A stretch of DNA of 64,000 bases from Collimonas humicola (lineage in GTDB: Bacteria > Pseudomonadota > Gammaproteobacteria > Burkholderiales > Burkholderiaceae_D), in the NCBI RefSeq assembly GCF_018304945.1, contig NZ_JAGQEE010000005.1:124001-188000 (forward strand), given 5' to 3'. Under the pieces are notes generated by a model. The model was not told the DNA's origin, made no database searches, and worked only from the letters and a program-made list of their open reading frames with translations. Made by a program: the position numbers and the translations under genes. This document shows positions 45,834-55,277 of the stretch, piece after piece. Every line of letters starts with the position of its first letter. The first letter of the stretch is position 1.

Positions 45834-46313
45834 ATGACCCAGATAGTCAACGCTGATTTATCCAATCGCCGCCACGCCGACGCCATTGTCGAGCTGTTGA
45901 ATGGTTACGCCATGGACGCCATGGGCGGCGGCCAGCCGCTGACCGACTTCGCCAAAGCCAACCTGATCGCCGCGCTCGGCAAGCGGAGCGACGTGCACGT
46001 AGTGCTGGCGTTTGCCGATGACCTGCCCGCCGGCCTGGCCATCTGCATAGAGGGATTTTCCACTTTCGCCTGCCAGCCGCTGCTGAACATCCATGACCTG
46101 GCGGTGGCCAAGGCATTTCGCGGCCAGGGGATTTCCAGGCTGCTGATGCAACAGGTCGAACAGGTCGCCATCGGCCTCGGCTGCTGCAAGATCACGCTGG
46201 AGGTATTGGAACGCAACCTGCCGGCGCAGGCGCTCTACAAGGCCAGCGGGTTTGCAGGCTATGAACTGAATCCGGCCATGGGGAAGGCCATGCTGTTGCA
46301 GAAGAAGCTATGA
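45834..46313 (+). CDS. GNAT-family N-acetyltransferase
   Basis: A 159-residue acetyltransferase. The acetyl-CoA binding motif is seen as HDLAVAKAFRGQGISRLLMQQVEQVA, preceded by the beta strands VHVVLAFADDLPAGLAICIEG and followed by CKITLEVLERNLPAQALYKASGF. The substrate is unknown. AGGATCGAG lies before the ATG. The gene is divergent from the GntR operon and convergent with ppc. Confidence 0.92.
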   Translation: MTQIVNADLSNRRHADAIVELLNGYAMDAMGGGQPLTDFAKANLIAALGKRSDVHVVLAFADDLPAGLAICIEGFSTFACQPLLNIHDLAVAKAFRGQGISRLLMQQVEQVAIGLGCCKITLEVLERNLPAQALYKASGFAGYELNPAMGKAMLLQKKL

Positions 46314-46353
46314 ATTGCGTGAGTAGCGGTTGATAAACAATGCCATGAACTGA

Positions 46354-46382
46354 AAGGGGAGCCCGTTTTTCTGGCTCCCCTT
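46354..46382. terminator. Hairpin between the acetyltransferase gene and ppc
   Basis: AAGGGGAGCC (46354-46363) and GGCTCCCCTT (46373-46382) make a perfect 10-bp stem between two convergent genes. T runs are short on both sides. Confidence 0.6.
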
Positions 46383-46394
46383 GTTTGCGGACGC

Positions 46395-49274
46395 TTAGCC
46401 GGTATTGCGCAGGCCGGCAGCAATCCCGTTGATGCTCAGATGGATGCCGCGCTTCACGCGTTCTTCTGTCGTGCGGCCAGCCGCGGTCACGCTGCGGTGG
46501 CGCTTGATCAGCTCGACCTGCAAGTGATTCAGCGGATCGAGGTAGGCGAAGCGGTTCTTGATCGAGCGCGCCAGCAATGGATTGCCGGACAGGCGGTCTT
46601 TGGCGCCGGTGATCGCCGACAGGATGCTGCTGGTGCGCTCATGTTCGTCGACGATGCGCTTGAAGATGCTGTTGCGCAGCTTGCGGTCGGTGACCAGCCC
46701 GGCGTAGCGCGAGGCCACCGCCAGGTCGGTTTTCGACAGCACCATGTCCATGTTCGACAGCAGGGTGGCGAAGAACGGCCATTCCTTGTACATCGCGCGC
46801 AGGGTCGCCAGCTTCTGGCTTTTCAGCTTGGCGTCTTTGTCCCCGTCGTTACTATCTTCCAGCCAGCTTTCGATGGCGCTGCCGAAGCCGTACCAGCCCG
46901 GCAGCAGCAAGCGGCACTGGCCCCAGGAAAAGCCCCATGGAATCGCCCGCAAGTCTTCGATGCGGCGCGTCGATTTGCGCGAAGCAGGACGCGAACCGAT
47001 GTTCAGCTCGGCGATCTCGGCGATCGGCGTGGCGGCGAAGAAGTAGTCGGTGAAGCCCGGGGTTTCATAGACCAGGTTGCGGTACGACTGGTAGGCGCGT
47101 TCCGACAAGCCATCCATGAGCTCTTCAAACTCGCCCAGCTTTTTCATCTGCTTGCCGTCAGCGGTGTTCGGCATCAGGCTCGCTTCCAGCGTCGCCGCCA
47201 CCAGCAGCTCCAGGTTGCGGCGGCCGATTTCCGGATTGGAGAATTTGGAAGCGATGATTTCGCCTTGCTCGGTCAGGCGGATCTGGCCGTTGACGGTGCC
47301 TGGCGGCTGCGCCAGGATCGCCTGGTAGCTCGGACCGCCGCCGCGGCCGACGGTGCCGCCGCGGCCATGGAACAGGCGCAGCTTGACGCCGGCCTGGTCG
47401 AACACGCGCACCAGCTGGATCTCTGCCTTGTACAGTTCCCAGTTGGAGGTGAGGAAGCCGCCGTCCTTGTTGGAATCGGAATAGCCCAGCATCACTTCCT
47501 GCAGCTTGCCTTGCCTGGCGATCAGGCGTGCTGCCGGCGGCAGCGCCATGAACTGTTCCATGATCGCAGCCGCGCGGCGCAGGTCGGGAATGGTTTCAAA
47601 CAGCGGGATCACCATCACTTCCAGCCCGCTGCCATCCTTGCCATCCTTTGCGGCCTTGTCCTTGCTGTCGGGGCGCAGCAGGCCGGTTTCCTGCTGCAGC
47701 AGCAACACTTCCAGCAGGTCCGACACGGTTTCGGTGTGCGAGATGATGTAGTTGCGGATCGAGCGCGCGCCGTAGCGTTTGCGCATCTCGCCGGCCGCGC
47801 GCAGGATAGCCAGCTCGGACACGGTCTCGTCGGAGTAGTCGATATACGGCGAGTACAGCAGGCGCGGCTTGGCCAGTTCGGCCAGCAGCAGGTCGATCTT
47901 CTGTTCTTCGCTCAGCTTGTCGTAGGCGCCTTCCACCTGCGCCTGCGCGAACAGCTCGGTCAGCACCCGCTCATGCACGTCGGAACTCTGGCGCATGTCG
48001 AGCGAAGCCAGGTGGAAGCCGAAAATCTCGGAGGCGCGCTTGAGCGTCGCCAGCCGGGGCTTGACCAGGGCGCTGCCATGGTGCGCGCGCAGCGAGTCTT
48101 CGACGATCTGCAATTCGCGGGTGAATTCCTGCGGCGCCGTATAGTGGGCCGCGGCGCCGACTTCCTGGCGCAGGATGTTGGTGGCGCCCAGTTCGCGCGC
48201 GGTCGAGGCCAGCCGCGCGTAAATCCCGATCAGGGCGCGGCGGTAGGGTTCGTCGGCGCGATGGTCCGATGTGTCCGGCGAATTTTCCGCCAGCGCCAGC
48301 AATTCCTGGTTGACGCTGACCATCAGGGTCGACACCGACAGTTCGGCGCCGAGGGCGTGCACTTCTTCCAGGTAGAAATCGAAAATGGTGGTCGATTGCC
48401 GTGTCAGCGCGCGCTGCATGGTGCCGGCGTTGACGTTCGGATTGCCGTCGCGGTCGCCGCCGATCCAGCTGCCCATCTGCACGAACGGCGCCAGTTCGGC
48501 GCTGCTTTGGCGGCCGCGGGTCGGGAACTGGGTGGCGATCTCGCCTTCGATGTCGTCGTACAGGGCCGGCAGTTCGCGCAGGAAGGTGATGCGATAGTAG
48601 GACAGGGCGTTTTCGATTTCATCGGCCACGGTCAGCTTGGTATAGCGCAGCATGCGGGTCTGCCACAGGGTGGCGATGCGGCCGCGCAGCAGTTCGGTGT
48701 TCTCGCGCAGTTCCTTGGCGGTCAGCGGGCGGTCGCGCTCGGCCAGCAGGCGGGCGATATCGCGCTCGGCGTCGAGGATGCTCTTGCGCTGCACTTCGGT
48801 CGGATGGGCGGTCAGCACCGGGGAAATCAAGGCATCCTTGAGAAAGTTGCGCACGGTGGCGCCGGAAACGCCGGCGTCATCCAGTTTGCCCAAGGCATGG
48901 GCGACGCTGCCGGCTTGCGCGGCCGAGCCGGCCAGCAGGTGGGCGCGGCGGCGGCGGTTGTGATGCTGGTCTTCGGCAATATTGGCCAGGTGCGAAAAAT
49001 AGGAAAACGCCCGCACCACCGAATTGGTCTGGTCGCGGGTAAGTTTTTTCAACAGCTTGTCGAGATCGGCGCCGGCTTGCGGGTCCGACTCGCGGCGGAA
49101 GCGCACCGCTGTCTGGCGGATGGTTTCCACCACTTCAAATACCGCGTCGCCCTCTTGTTCGCGCAGCACATCGCCCAGCAAGCGGCCCAGCAGGCGGATA
49201 TCTTCCTTGAGCGGCGCATCTTTGTTGGGGGGGGATTTTTTTACCTGGACAGCAGAATTCAATTGTTTTGCCAT
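46395..49274 (-). CDS. ppc: Phosphoenolpyruvate carboxylase
   Basis: A 959-residue enzyme that makes oxaloacetate from PEP and bicarbonate, refilling the citric acid cycle. The first catalytic site reads SPVLTAHPTEVQRKS (His near 150), and the second FHGRGGTVGRGGGP, with MLGYSDSNKDGGFLTSNWELYKAE before it. RAIPWGFSWGQCRLLLPGWYG and the C-terminal GIAAGLRNTG are also diagnostic; the terminal G after NT is the normal end. It is divergent from the hem operon, the usual arrangement in Burkholderiales. Confidence 0.97.
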   Translation of the reverse strand: MAKQLNSAVQVKKSPPNKDAPLKEDIRLLGRLLGDVLREQEGDAVFEVVETIRQTAVRFRRESDPQAGADLDKLLKKLTRDQTNSVVRAFSYFSHLANIAEDQHHNRRRRAHLLAGSAAQAGSVAHALGKLDDAGVSGATVRNFLKDALISPVLTAHPTEVQRKSILDAERDIARLLAERDRPLTAKELRENTELLRGRIATLWQTRMLRYTKLTVADEIENALSYYRITFLRELPALYDDIEGEIATQFPTRGRQSSAELAPFVQMGSWIGGDRDGNPNVNAGTMQRALTRQSTTIFDFYLEEVHALGAELSVSTLMVSVNQELLALAENSPDTSDHRADEPYRRALIGIYARLASTARELGATNILRQEVGAAAHYTAPQEFTRELQIVEDSLRAHHGSALVKPRLATLKRASEIFGFHLASLDMRQSSDVHERVLTELFAQAQVEGAYDKLSEEQKIDLLLAELAKPRLLYSPYIDYSDETVSELAILRAAGEMRKRYGARSIRNYIISHTETVSDLLEVLLLQQETGLLRPDSKDKAAKDGKDGSGLEVMVIPLFETIPDLRRAAAIMEQFMALPPAARLIARQGKLQEVMLGYSDSNKDGGFLTSNWELYKAEIQLVRVFDQAGVKLRLFHGRGGTVGRGGGPSYQAILAQPPGTVNGQIRLTEQGEIIASKFSNPEIGRRNLELLVAATLEASLMPNTADGKQMKKLGEFEELMDGLSERAYQSYRNLVYETPGFTDYFFAATPIAEIAELNIGSRPASRKSTRRIEDLRAIPWGFSWGQCRLLLPGWYGFGSAIESWLEDSNDGDKDAKLKSQKLATLRAMYKEWPFFATLLSNMDMVLSKTDLAVASRYAGLVTDRKLRNSIFKRIVDEHERTSSILSAITGAKDRLSGNPLLARSIKNRFAYLDPLNHLQVELIKRHRSVTAAGRTTEERVKRGIHLSINGIAAGLRNTG

Positions 49275-49539
49275 AATAACGAGTGCAATCAGCTTTTCTG
49301 GGGTGAGGGACGAAGGGCGTGCAACAGATACTAACCAAGGGTCAAACGCTTGCGGTATAGCTATTCCGATATAGGATATACAACTGAGACTGCAGGGAGC
49401 GCATGTTAAAATCCGCGATGAAAATCATGCATTTCGTTGCGCGGTTTTGATCTGGCTTGTTGGCGGTCAGATAACTCTGGCCGGCGACATCTGTCGTATC
49501 AAGGTTGCCTAGCGTACTAGCTAAAATCTGAAAGAACCT

Positions 49540-50481
49540 GTGTCGAAAATATCCTCCCCCTCCAAGTTGATCATTGCATCGCGTGAAAGCCGGCTCGCCA
49601 TGTGGCAAGCGGAACACGTGCGTGCGCGCTTATCTGCATTATATCCAGACTGTAATATAGAAATCCTCGGCATGACCACCCGCGGCGATCAAATTCTTGA
49701 CCGCACCTTGTCCAAGGTGGGCGGCAAGGGCCTGTTCGTGAAGGAACTGGAAGTGGCGATGGCGGAAGGCCGCGCCGACCTGGCGGTGCATTCGCTGAAA
49801 GACATGCCGATGGATCTGCCGCCCGGCTTTGCGCTGGCGGCGGTGCTGGAGCGGGAAGATCCGCGCGATGCTTTCGTTTCCAATGACTACGCCGGACTGG
49901 AGCAGTTGCCGGCCGGCGCCGTGGTCGGCACCAGCAGCCTGCGCCGCCAGGCGCTGATCGCCGCCCGCTTCCCGCATCTGCAGATCAAGCCCTTGCGCGG
50001 CAACCTCGACACCCGGCTGGCCAAGCTCGACCGCGGCGAATACGCCGCCATCATCCTGGCCGCCGCCGGCCTGAAACGGCTGGGCCTGGCGGACCGGATC
50101 AAGGCGCTGATCGAGCCGGAACAGAGCCTGCCGGCGCCGGGGCAGGGCGCGATGGCGATTGAAATTTGCGAAGACCGCGCCGATCTGCAGCACATCCTGG
50201 CGCCCTTGAACCATTTGCCGACCGCGCAGGCGGTGACAGCGGAGCGTACCTTGTCGCGCGCTTTCGGCGGCAGCTGCCAGATTCCGCTGGCGGCCTTCGC
50301 CACCATCGACGGCCCGCAAATGCGTTTGCGCGCCATGATCGGCACTCCGGACGGCAAGCAGGTGGTGACCGCCGACGCGTGCGGCGCGGCCGATGCGCCG
50401 CAGGCGCTGGGCGGAAAAATTGCCGAGGAGCTGGCGGCGCAGGGTGCGGCGGCAATTCGTGCGCTTTGCCGGGAGGCCTAG
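49540..50481 (+). CDS. hemC: Porphobilinogen deaminase (hydroxymethylbilane synthase) HemC
   Basis: A 313-residue enzyme that joins four porphobilinogen units. [53 protein letters not shown] and RGNLDTRL are the family blocks. The cofactor Cys is in [14 protein letters not shown]. The start is GTG (49540). It is first in hemC-hemD-hemX-hemY. Confidence 0.96.
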   Translation: MSKISSPSKLIIASRESRLAMWQAEHVRARLSALYPDCNIEILGMTTRGDQILDRTLSKVGGKGLFVKELEVAMAEGRADLAVHSLKDMPMDLPPGFALAAVLEREDPRDAFVSNDYAGLEQLPAGAVVGTSSLRRQALIAARFPHLQIKPLRGNLDTRLAKLDRGEYAAIILAAAGLKRLGLADRIKALIEPEQSLPAPGQGAMAIEICEDRADLQHILAPLNHLPTAQAVTAERTLSRAFGGSCQIPLAAFATIDGPQMRLRAMIGTPDGKQVVTADACGAADAPQALGGKIAEELAAQGAAAIRALCREA

Positions 50482-50524
50482 TGCGCCGCACGCCATTTCC
50501 GCAAGCAGTGCGGCCAGCCATCTA

Positions 50525-51310
50525 ATGCCTATGTCGCCCAGCCCATCTCCCGTCATCATCACCAGGCCGGCGGCGCAAGCCGCGGCGCTGGCGCAACAGA
50601 TTGCGGCGCGCGGCCGCCAGCCTATTGTCTTCCCCTTGCTGGAAATCCTGCCTTTGCGCGATAGCGCGCCTTTGCAGGCGGTGCTGGCGCGGCTCGACGA
50701 CTACGCCCTGGCGGTGTTTGTCAGTCCGAACGCGATCGACGCCGCCATGCGCCATGTTTCCAGCTGGCCGCGGCAGGTGGCGATCGGCATCGTCGGCGAG
50801 GGCAGCCGGACAGCGCTGGCGCAGTACGGCCTGACCGCGCAAAACGCTACCATCTTCAGTCCGCCCGATCCGGCCCGCACCGACTCGGAAGGCTTGTTGC
50901 AGGCGCTCGACCTGGACGCCTTGCGCGGCGCCAAAGTGCTGCTGGTGCGCGGCGAAAGCGGCCGCGAATTTTTTGCCGATGCCTTGCTGGCGGCCGGCAT
51001 CCAGGTGCAGGCGATTGCCGCCTATCGGCGCCAGGCGCCGCGGCTGGACACGGAGCTCGCAAGCCGGCTGCAGCAACTGCTGGACAGCCGGAATGACTGG
51101 ATAATCACCAGTTCGGAGGCGTTGCGGCATCTGCTGGAACTGGTGCGGCAGGTCGAAAGCGGCAGCGGTGTTGCAAAAATCCAACAGCAGCATCTCCTTG
51201 TGCCACATGCCCGTATTGCCGAAACTGCACATGCGCTTGGATTTAGCGACGTTACTCTCACCGGCTCAGGCGACGAACGGCTGCTAGCCGCGTTACAATT
51301 CCCGCTATGA
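50525..51310 (+). CDS. hemD: Uroporphyrinogen-III synthase HemD
   Basis: A 261-residue enzyme that closes and inverts ring D to give uroporphyrinogen III. VIITRPAAQAAALAQQIAARGRQPIVFPLLEI, FVSPNAIDAAM, VLLVRGESGREFFADAL and WIITSSEALRHLLEL are typical of this poorly conserved family. Two ATGs (50525, 50531) are possible. The stop overlaps the hemX start as ATGA. Confidence 0.92.
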   Translation: MPMSPSPSPVIITRPAAQAAALAQQIAARGRQPIVFPLLEILPLRDSAPLQAVLARLDDYALAVFVSPNAIDAAMRHVSSWPRQVAIGIVGEGSRTALAQYGLTAQNATIFSPPDPARTDSEGLLQALDLDALRGAKVLLVRGESGREFFADALLAAGIQVQAIAAYRRQAPRLDTELASRLQQLLDSRNDWIITSSEALRHLLELVRQVESGSGVAKIQQQHLLVPHARIAETAHALGFSDVTLTGSGDERLLAALQFPL

Positions 51311-52506
51311 ACGAATCGATACCCACTCCAGAATTGAACCAGTCCGCTGGTCCCGCCGCGAGCGCGGCGACATCGCCGTCCTCGGGAGCGCAGCCGGTGC
51401 TGCAGCCTTATCCGATCAACAGCGGCAAAGGCGGCGGCAGGCCGCTGGGCCTGGTGTACCTGGCTTTGCTGCTGCTGGCCGCGCTGCTGGCTGGCCAGTG
51501 GTGGGTGATGCATAGCGAAAACAACAAGCTGCGCCAGGAAATCGCGCGCCGCCTGCAAGCTGGCGACAGCACCAATACCGAAACCAAGGTGCTGGTGAAG
51601 TCGGTGCAGGAAGGTACCAAGGAGTTGCAAGGCAAGGTCAGCGTCCTGGAGAGCAAGCAGCTGGAGTCGCAAAGCCAGCAACTGGCGCTGGAGCAGCTGT
51701 ACAAGGATCTGTCGAAGAATGGCGACGAGCAAGCCTTGTCGGAAGTCGAAGAAGTGCTGTCGACCGCCAGCCAGCAGCTGCAACTGGCCGGCAATGTCCA
51801 GGGCGCCCTGATCGCCTTGCAGAATGCCGACAAGAACCTGTCGCGCTCCGACAAGCCGCAATTCATCATCGTGCGCCGCGCCATCGCCAGCGATATCGAA
51901 AAGCTCAAGGCCCTGCCGACGCTGGACGTGACCGGCATCGCCGTGCGCCTGGACAGCGTCATCGGCCAGATCGACAGCATGCCGCTGCTGTCGGATGAAA
52001 AGCCGGTGTCCGGCATCAGCCAGCCGAGCAACCAGGCGCCGCTCAGCAGCAAGGCCAAGCCGGCCAAGGTTGCGGCCAACCCCAATATCGCCAAGTCGCA
52101 GGCCGCCACCGACGCTGCCGTGACCGACTGGAAAAACCGCGTGCACGACCTGTGGCAAAGCTGGAGCTCTGAAATGTGGACCGAAATCAGCCAGCTGATA
52201 CGGGTGCGCACGGTAGCGACGCCGGATGCCTTGCTGCTGTCGCCGACCCAGGCCTACTACGCCCGCGAGAACCTGAAGCTGCGCTTGCTCAATGCGCGCC
52301 TGGGCCTGTTGTCGCGCAATGAATCGGCTTTCCGCAGCGACCTGATTGCGGCGCAGGAAACCATCACCAAGTATTTCGATACCCGTGCCAAACAGACGCA
52401 GACCGTGCAGACCATGCTGAAGCAGGTCCAGAACAGCAATCTTTCGATCACCATGCCGGCGCTGGACAGCCCCGCGGCGATCCGTACTTACAAAGGCAAG
52501 CCATAG
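51307..52506 (+). CDS. hemX: HemX-family membrane protein
   Basis: A 399-residue protein of the HemX (PF04375) family, often labelled uroporphyrin-III methyltransferase although it lacks the methyltransferase fold. A Pro/Ser-rich cytoplasmic start is followed by one membrane segment (LGLVYLALLLLAALLAGQWWV, about 48-68) and a long coiled-coil (about 70-140) with many Gln and Leu. The C-terminal part has WSSEMWTEISQLIRVR and ENLKLRLLNARLGLLSRNESAF. It is translationally coupled to hemD and followed by hemY; its role in haem synthesis is not established. Confidence 0.9.
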   Translation: MNESIPTPELNQSAGPAASAATSPSSGAQPVLQPYPINSGKGGGRPLGLVYLALLLLAALLAGQWWVMHSENNKLRQEIARRLQAGDSTNTETKVLVKSVQEGTKELQGKVSVLESKQLESQSQQLALEQLYKDLSKNGDEQALSEVEEVLSTASQQLQLAGNVQGALIALQNADKNLSRSDKPQFIIVRRAIASDIEKLKALPTLDVTGIAVRLDSVIGQIDSMPLLSDEKPVSGISQPSNQAPLSSKAKPAKVAANPNIAKSQAATDAAVTDWKNRVHDLWQSWSSEMWTEISQLIRVRTVATPDALLLSPTQAYYARENLKLRLLNARLGLLSRNESAFRSDLIAAQETITKYFDTRAKQTQTVQTMLKQVQNSNLSITMPALDSPAAIRTYKGKP

Positions 52507-52510
52507 TCAT

Positions 52511-53707
52511 ATGCGATTCTTTCTCCGGCTTGTAGCTCTGTTTGCGGTCGCCATCGGCCTGGCTGTATTGGCGCGTTACAACCCCGGCAACGTGGTGCTG
52601 TTTTTCCCACCTTACCGGATCGACCTGTCATTGAATTTCTTCGTCGTCCTGCTGCTGCTCCTGTTCATCCTCCTGTATGTGGTGATCCGCACCATCCGCG
52701 TGACCCAGAAGCTGCCTGCGCGCGTGATCGGCTATCGCCGCCACAAGCGCGAGACAACGGCCAACAACGCCTTGCGCGATTCTCTCAAATCCCTGTTCGA
52801 GGGCCGCTTCGGCCAGGCTGAAAAGGCCGCCACGCGCGCTGCCGAACTGCAGGACAACCTGGGCGTGGCGGCGCTGATCGGCGCTCGCGCCGCGCATCGC
52901 ATGGGGCAACCCGAGCGGCGCGATATCTGGCTGGCCAGCATCGAGGACGACGAGCCGCTGAAAACCGCGCGCCTGATCACCACCCTCGATCTGCTGGTGG
53001 ACGAACACAAGTCGCAAGCGGCGCTGCAAGCCGTGAGCGAGCTGAATGCACGAGGCACGCGCCATATCCACGCTTTGCGGCTGGCGCTGAAAGCTAACCA
53101 GCAAGCCAAGAACTGGCCGGAAGTGCTGCGCCTGGTGCGTACGCTGAACAAGCACGATGCCTTGCATCCGGCCTTGTCGACGCGCCTGCGCGAACTGGCT
53201 TATGACGGTTTGCTGTCGGACGATGTGCACGATGCCGAATCGATCACGCGCCTGTGGGCCACCGTGCCCAACGAAGACCGCAGCAAGCCGTTCATCGCCA
53301 TGCGCGGCGCTGGCGCCTTCAACAAGTGCGGCCTGCACGCCGAAGCGCGCGCCATCGTCGAAAAATCCATGGCCACGGAATGGGACCAGCGCCTGCTGGC
53401 GACCTACCGCGACGCCGTCGCTGCCGAAGGCACGCCGGAATTGCTGGCGCAGATCGAGCATTGCGAACGCTGGGCCGCGAGGGCGCCGAACGACGCCGAG
53501 CTGGCGCTGACCCTGGGCAGCTTCTGTTTCAAGCAGAAATTGTGGGGCAAGGCGCAGCGTCACCTGGAACAGGCTTTGTCCGATGCGGTAGCGCCGGCCA
53601 CGGTGCGTGAGGCGCATCTGCGGCTGGGACAGTTGCACGAAGCGATCGATCAGTCGGAACTGGCGGCCGAGCACTACCGGCAGTGCGCGCTGGCGACTGC
53701 ACTGTAG
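52511..53707 (+). CDS. hemY: HemY-family protein
   Basis: A 398-residue inner-membrane protein of the proteobacterial HemY family (not the Bacillus oxidase of the same name). Two membrane segments at residues 2-20 and 37-60 are followed by a cytoplasmic or periplasmic helical-repeat domain of TPR type. LKSLFEGRFGQAEKAATRA, GARAAHRMGQPERRDIWLA and ALTLGSFCFKQKLWGKAQRHLEQAL are repeat-like helices. It starts 4 bases after hemX and ends the operon; a terminator follows. Confidence 0.9.
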   Translation: MRFFLRLVALFAVAIGLAVLARYNPGNVVLFFPPYRIDLSLNFFVVLLLLLFILLYVVIRTIRVTQKLPARVIGYRRHKRETTANNALRDSLKSLFEGRFGQAEKAATRAAELQDNLGVAALIGARAAHRMGQPERRDIWLASIEDDEPLKTARLITTLDLLVDEHKSQAALQAVSELNARGTRHIHALRLALKANQQAKNWPEVLRLVRTLNKHDALHPALSTRLRELAYDGLLSDDVHDAESITRLWATVPNEDRSKPFIAMRGAGAFNKCGLHAEARAIVEKSMATEWDQRLLATYRDAVAAEGTPELLAQIEHCERWAARAPNDAELALTLGSFCFKQKLWGKAQRHLEQALSDAVAPATVREAHLRLGQLHEAIDQSELAAEHYRQCALATAL

Positions 53708-53748
53708 CTGGAAGAATGATCAGGCGCCGACTGTTTGCGGCGCCGAAG

Positions 53749-53800
53749 TGGGGCAGGGTTTTATGCGCTGATGTCGCGTAAATGACTCTGCCCCATTTTT
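53749..53800 (+). terminator. Terminator of the hem operon
   Basis: TGGGGCAG (53749-53756) and CTGCCCCA (53788-53795) make an 8-bp stem, extended inward by TTTTA/TAAA-type pairing, and are followed by five T. Confidence 0.75.
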
Positions 53801-53918
53801 ATCGGCGGGCTTTGCTCTGTTGTCAAGCCGGTCCGCTGAGCGCAGACAACGCCGATTTTGTCGAAATGGCCATGCTCGCCTATACTAGTGGTCCGTCATT
53901 ACCTGTGAAAGAGATTCA

Positions 53919-55241
53919 TTGAACAACCTGCTACTGGTTATCGCAGCATTATTTTTGGTAGCCCTCAACGGTTTTTTCGTTGCTGCCGAATTCGGTTTAG
54001 TCAAATTACGCCAGACGCGCATCCGCGCCATCGCCAAGACCCAAGGCTTGCGCGGCCGCATCCTGGGCATCGTGCACCGCCAGCTGGACGCTTACCTGTC
54101 CGCCTGCCAACTCGGTATTACACTTGCATCGCTCGGCCTCGGCTGGATCGGCGAACCGGCCTTTGCCAGCCTGCTGCAGCCGCTGTTCGGCCTGCTCGGC
54201 GTCAGCTCGCCGGAACTGATACACGGCGTTTCGTTTTTCTTCGCCTTCTTCCTGATTTCCTTCCTCCACATCGTGATCGGCGAACTGGCGCCGAAGACCG
54301 TCGCCATCCGCAACCCGGAAGTCATCGGCCTGTGGTGCGCCTTGCCGCTGTACGGTTTTTACTGGGCCATGTATCCGGCAATCTGGGCGCTCAACGCCAG
54401 CGCCAACTGGATCCTGCACATGGCCGGCCTGGCCGCTGCCCATGGCCACGATGCGCAGTATTCGGCCGACGAACTGAAGCTGATCCTGCGCGGCAGCCAC
54501 GCCGGCGAAAAATTCAACCGCGACGAATGGAACGTGCTGGCGCAGTCGCTCGATTTCAGCGAGCTGGAAGTGTCCGACCTGATGCGCCCGATCAATGAGA
54601 TCACGGCGCTGCACCAGGCTGCCGGCCTGCAGGAAAACCTGCAGACCATTTATCGCCACCGCTTCAGCCGCTACCCGTTCTTCGACCAGGAGGGCGTCAA
54701 CGTGCTGGGCGTGATCCATCTCAAGGACTTGTTCATCGCCCAGCAGGAAGGCAAGCCGATCGACAGCCTGAACGCTTTCCTGCGGCCGGTGGAGTACGTC
54801 TCGCCGCGCATGCCGGCGCTCGAACTGTTCCGCCGTTTCCGCACCGGCGCGCCGCATTTCGCCATCATCGGCAAAAAGGGCAGCAAGCCGGAAGGCTTCA
54901 TCACGCTCGACAACATATTGGGCGCGATGGTGGGCGAGATCCGCGACGAATTCCGCCGCAACGACAATGAGTGGAGCCGCCTCGACGACGGCACCTTGCT
55001 GGGCAAGGGCAGCCTGCCGATCTTCAGCCTCGAGCGCATCCTCGGCATCGACGTTGTCATCGACGGCGATGAGGACGTCGACTCGGTCGGCGGCCTGATC
55101 ATGGCCAAGCTGGGCGATCTGCCGCACGAAGGGCAGAAGATCGGGTTCGACGGCTTCGATATCGTGGTCAAGAAAATGAACGGCCCGCGCATCGTGCTGG
55201 TGAAGGTGTATCCGGCGCCGCGTGCGCTCGACCTCGGATAA
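53919..55241 (+). CDS. CorC/HlyC-family (DUF21-CBS) membrane protein
   Basis: A 440-residue protein often labelled hemolysin or CNNM-type magnesium transporter. The N-terminal DUF21 domain (about 1-190) has three to four membrane segments, with LNGFFVAAEFGLVKLRQTRI and SFLHIVIGELAPKTVAIRNPE. Two CBS domains follow (about 210-340; VSDLMRPINEITALH and GKKGSKPEGFITLDNILGAMVGEI), then a CorC/HlyC C-terminal domain (VDSVGGLIMAKLGDLPHEGQKI). The start is TTG (53919) with AAGAGA upstream. The likely role is magnesium or cobalt export. Confidence 0.92.
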   Translation: MNNLLLVIAALFLVALNGFFVAAEFGLVKLRQTRIRAIAKTQGLRGRILGIVHRQLDAYLSACQLGITLASLGLGWIGEPAFASLLQPLFGLLGVSSPELIHGVSFFFAFFLISFLHIVIGELAPKTVAIRNPEVIGLWCALPLYGFYWAMYPAIWALNASANWILHMAGLAAAHGHDAQYSADELKLILRGSHAGEKFNRDEWNVLAQSLDFSELEVSDLMRPINEITALHQAAGLQENLQTIYRHRFSRYPFFDQEGVNVLGVIHLKDLFIAQQEGKPIDSLNAFLRPVEYVSPRMPALELFRRFRTGAPHFAIIGKKGSKPEGFITLDNILGAMVGEIRDEFRRNDNEWSRLDDGTLLGKGSLPIFSLERILGIDVVIDGDEDVDSVGGLIMAKLGDLPHEGQKIGFDGFDIVVKKMNGPRIVLVKVYPAPRALDLG

Positions 55242-55277
55242 TGGTCAGATAGGCGCGGCAGCCGCGCTATCGATCAA

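Noticed and set aside
46440-49334. A 964-codon open frame on the plus strand
   Set aside because: It is antisense to ppc in the matching codon frame; high GC at codon position three keeps it open. Its translation is rich in Arg, Gln, Ala and His and matches no domain.
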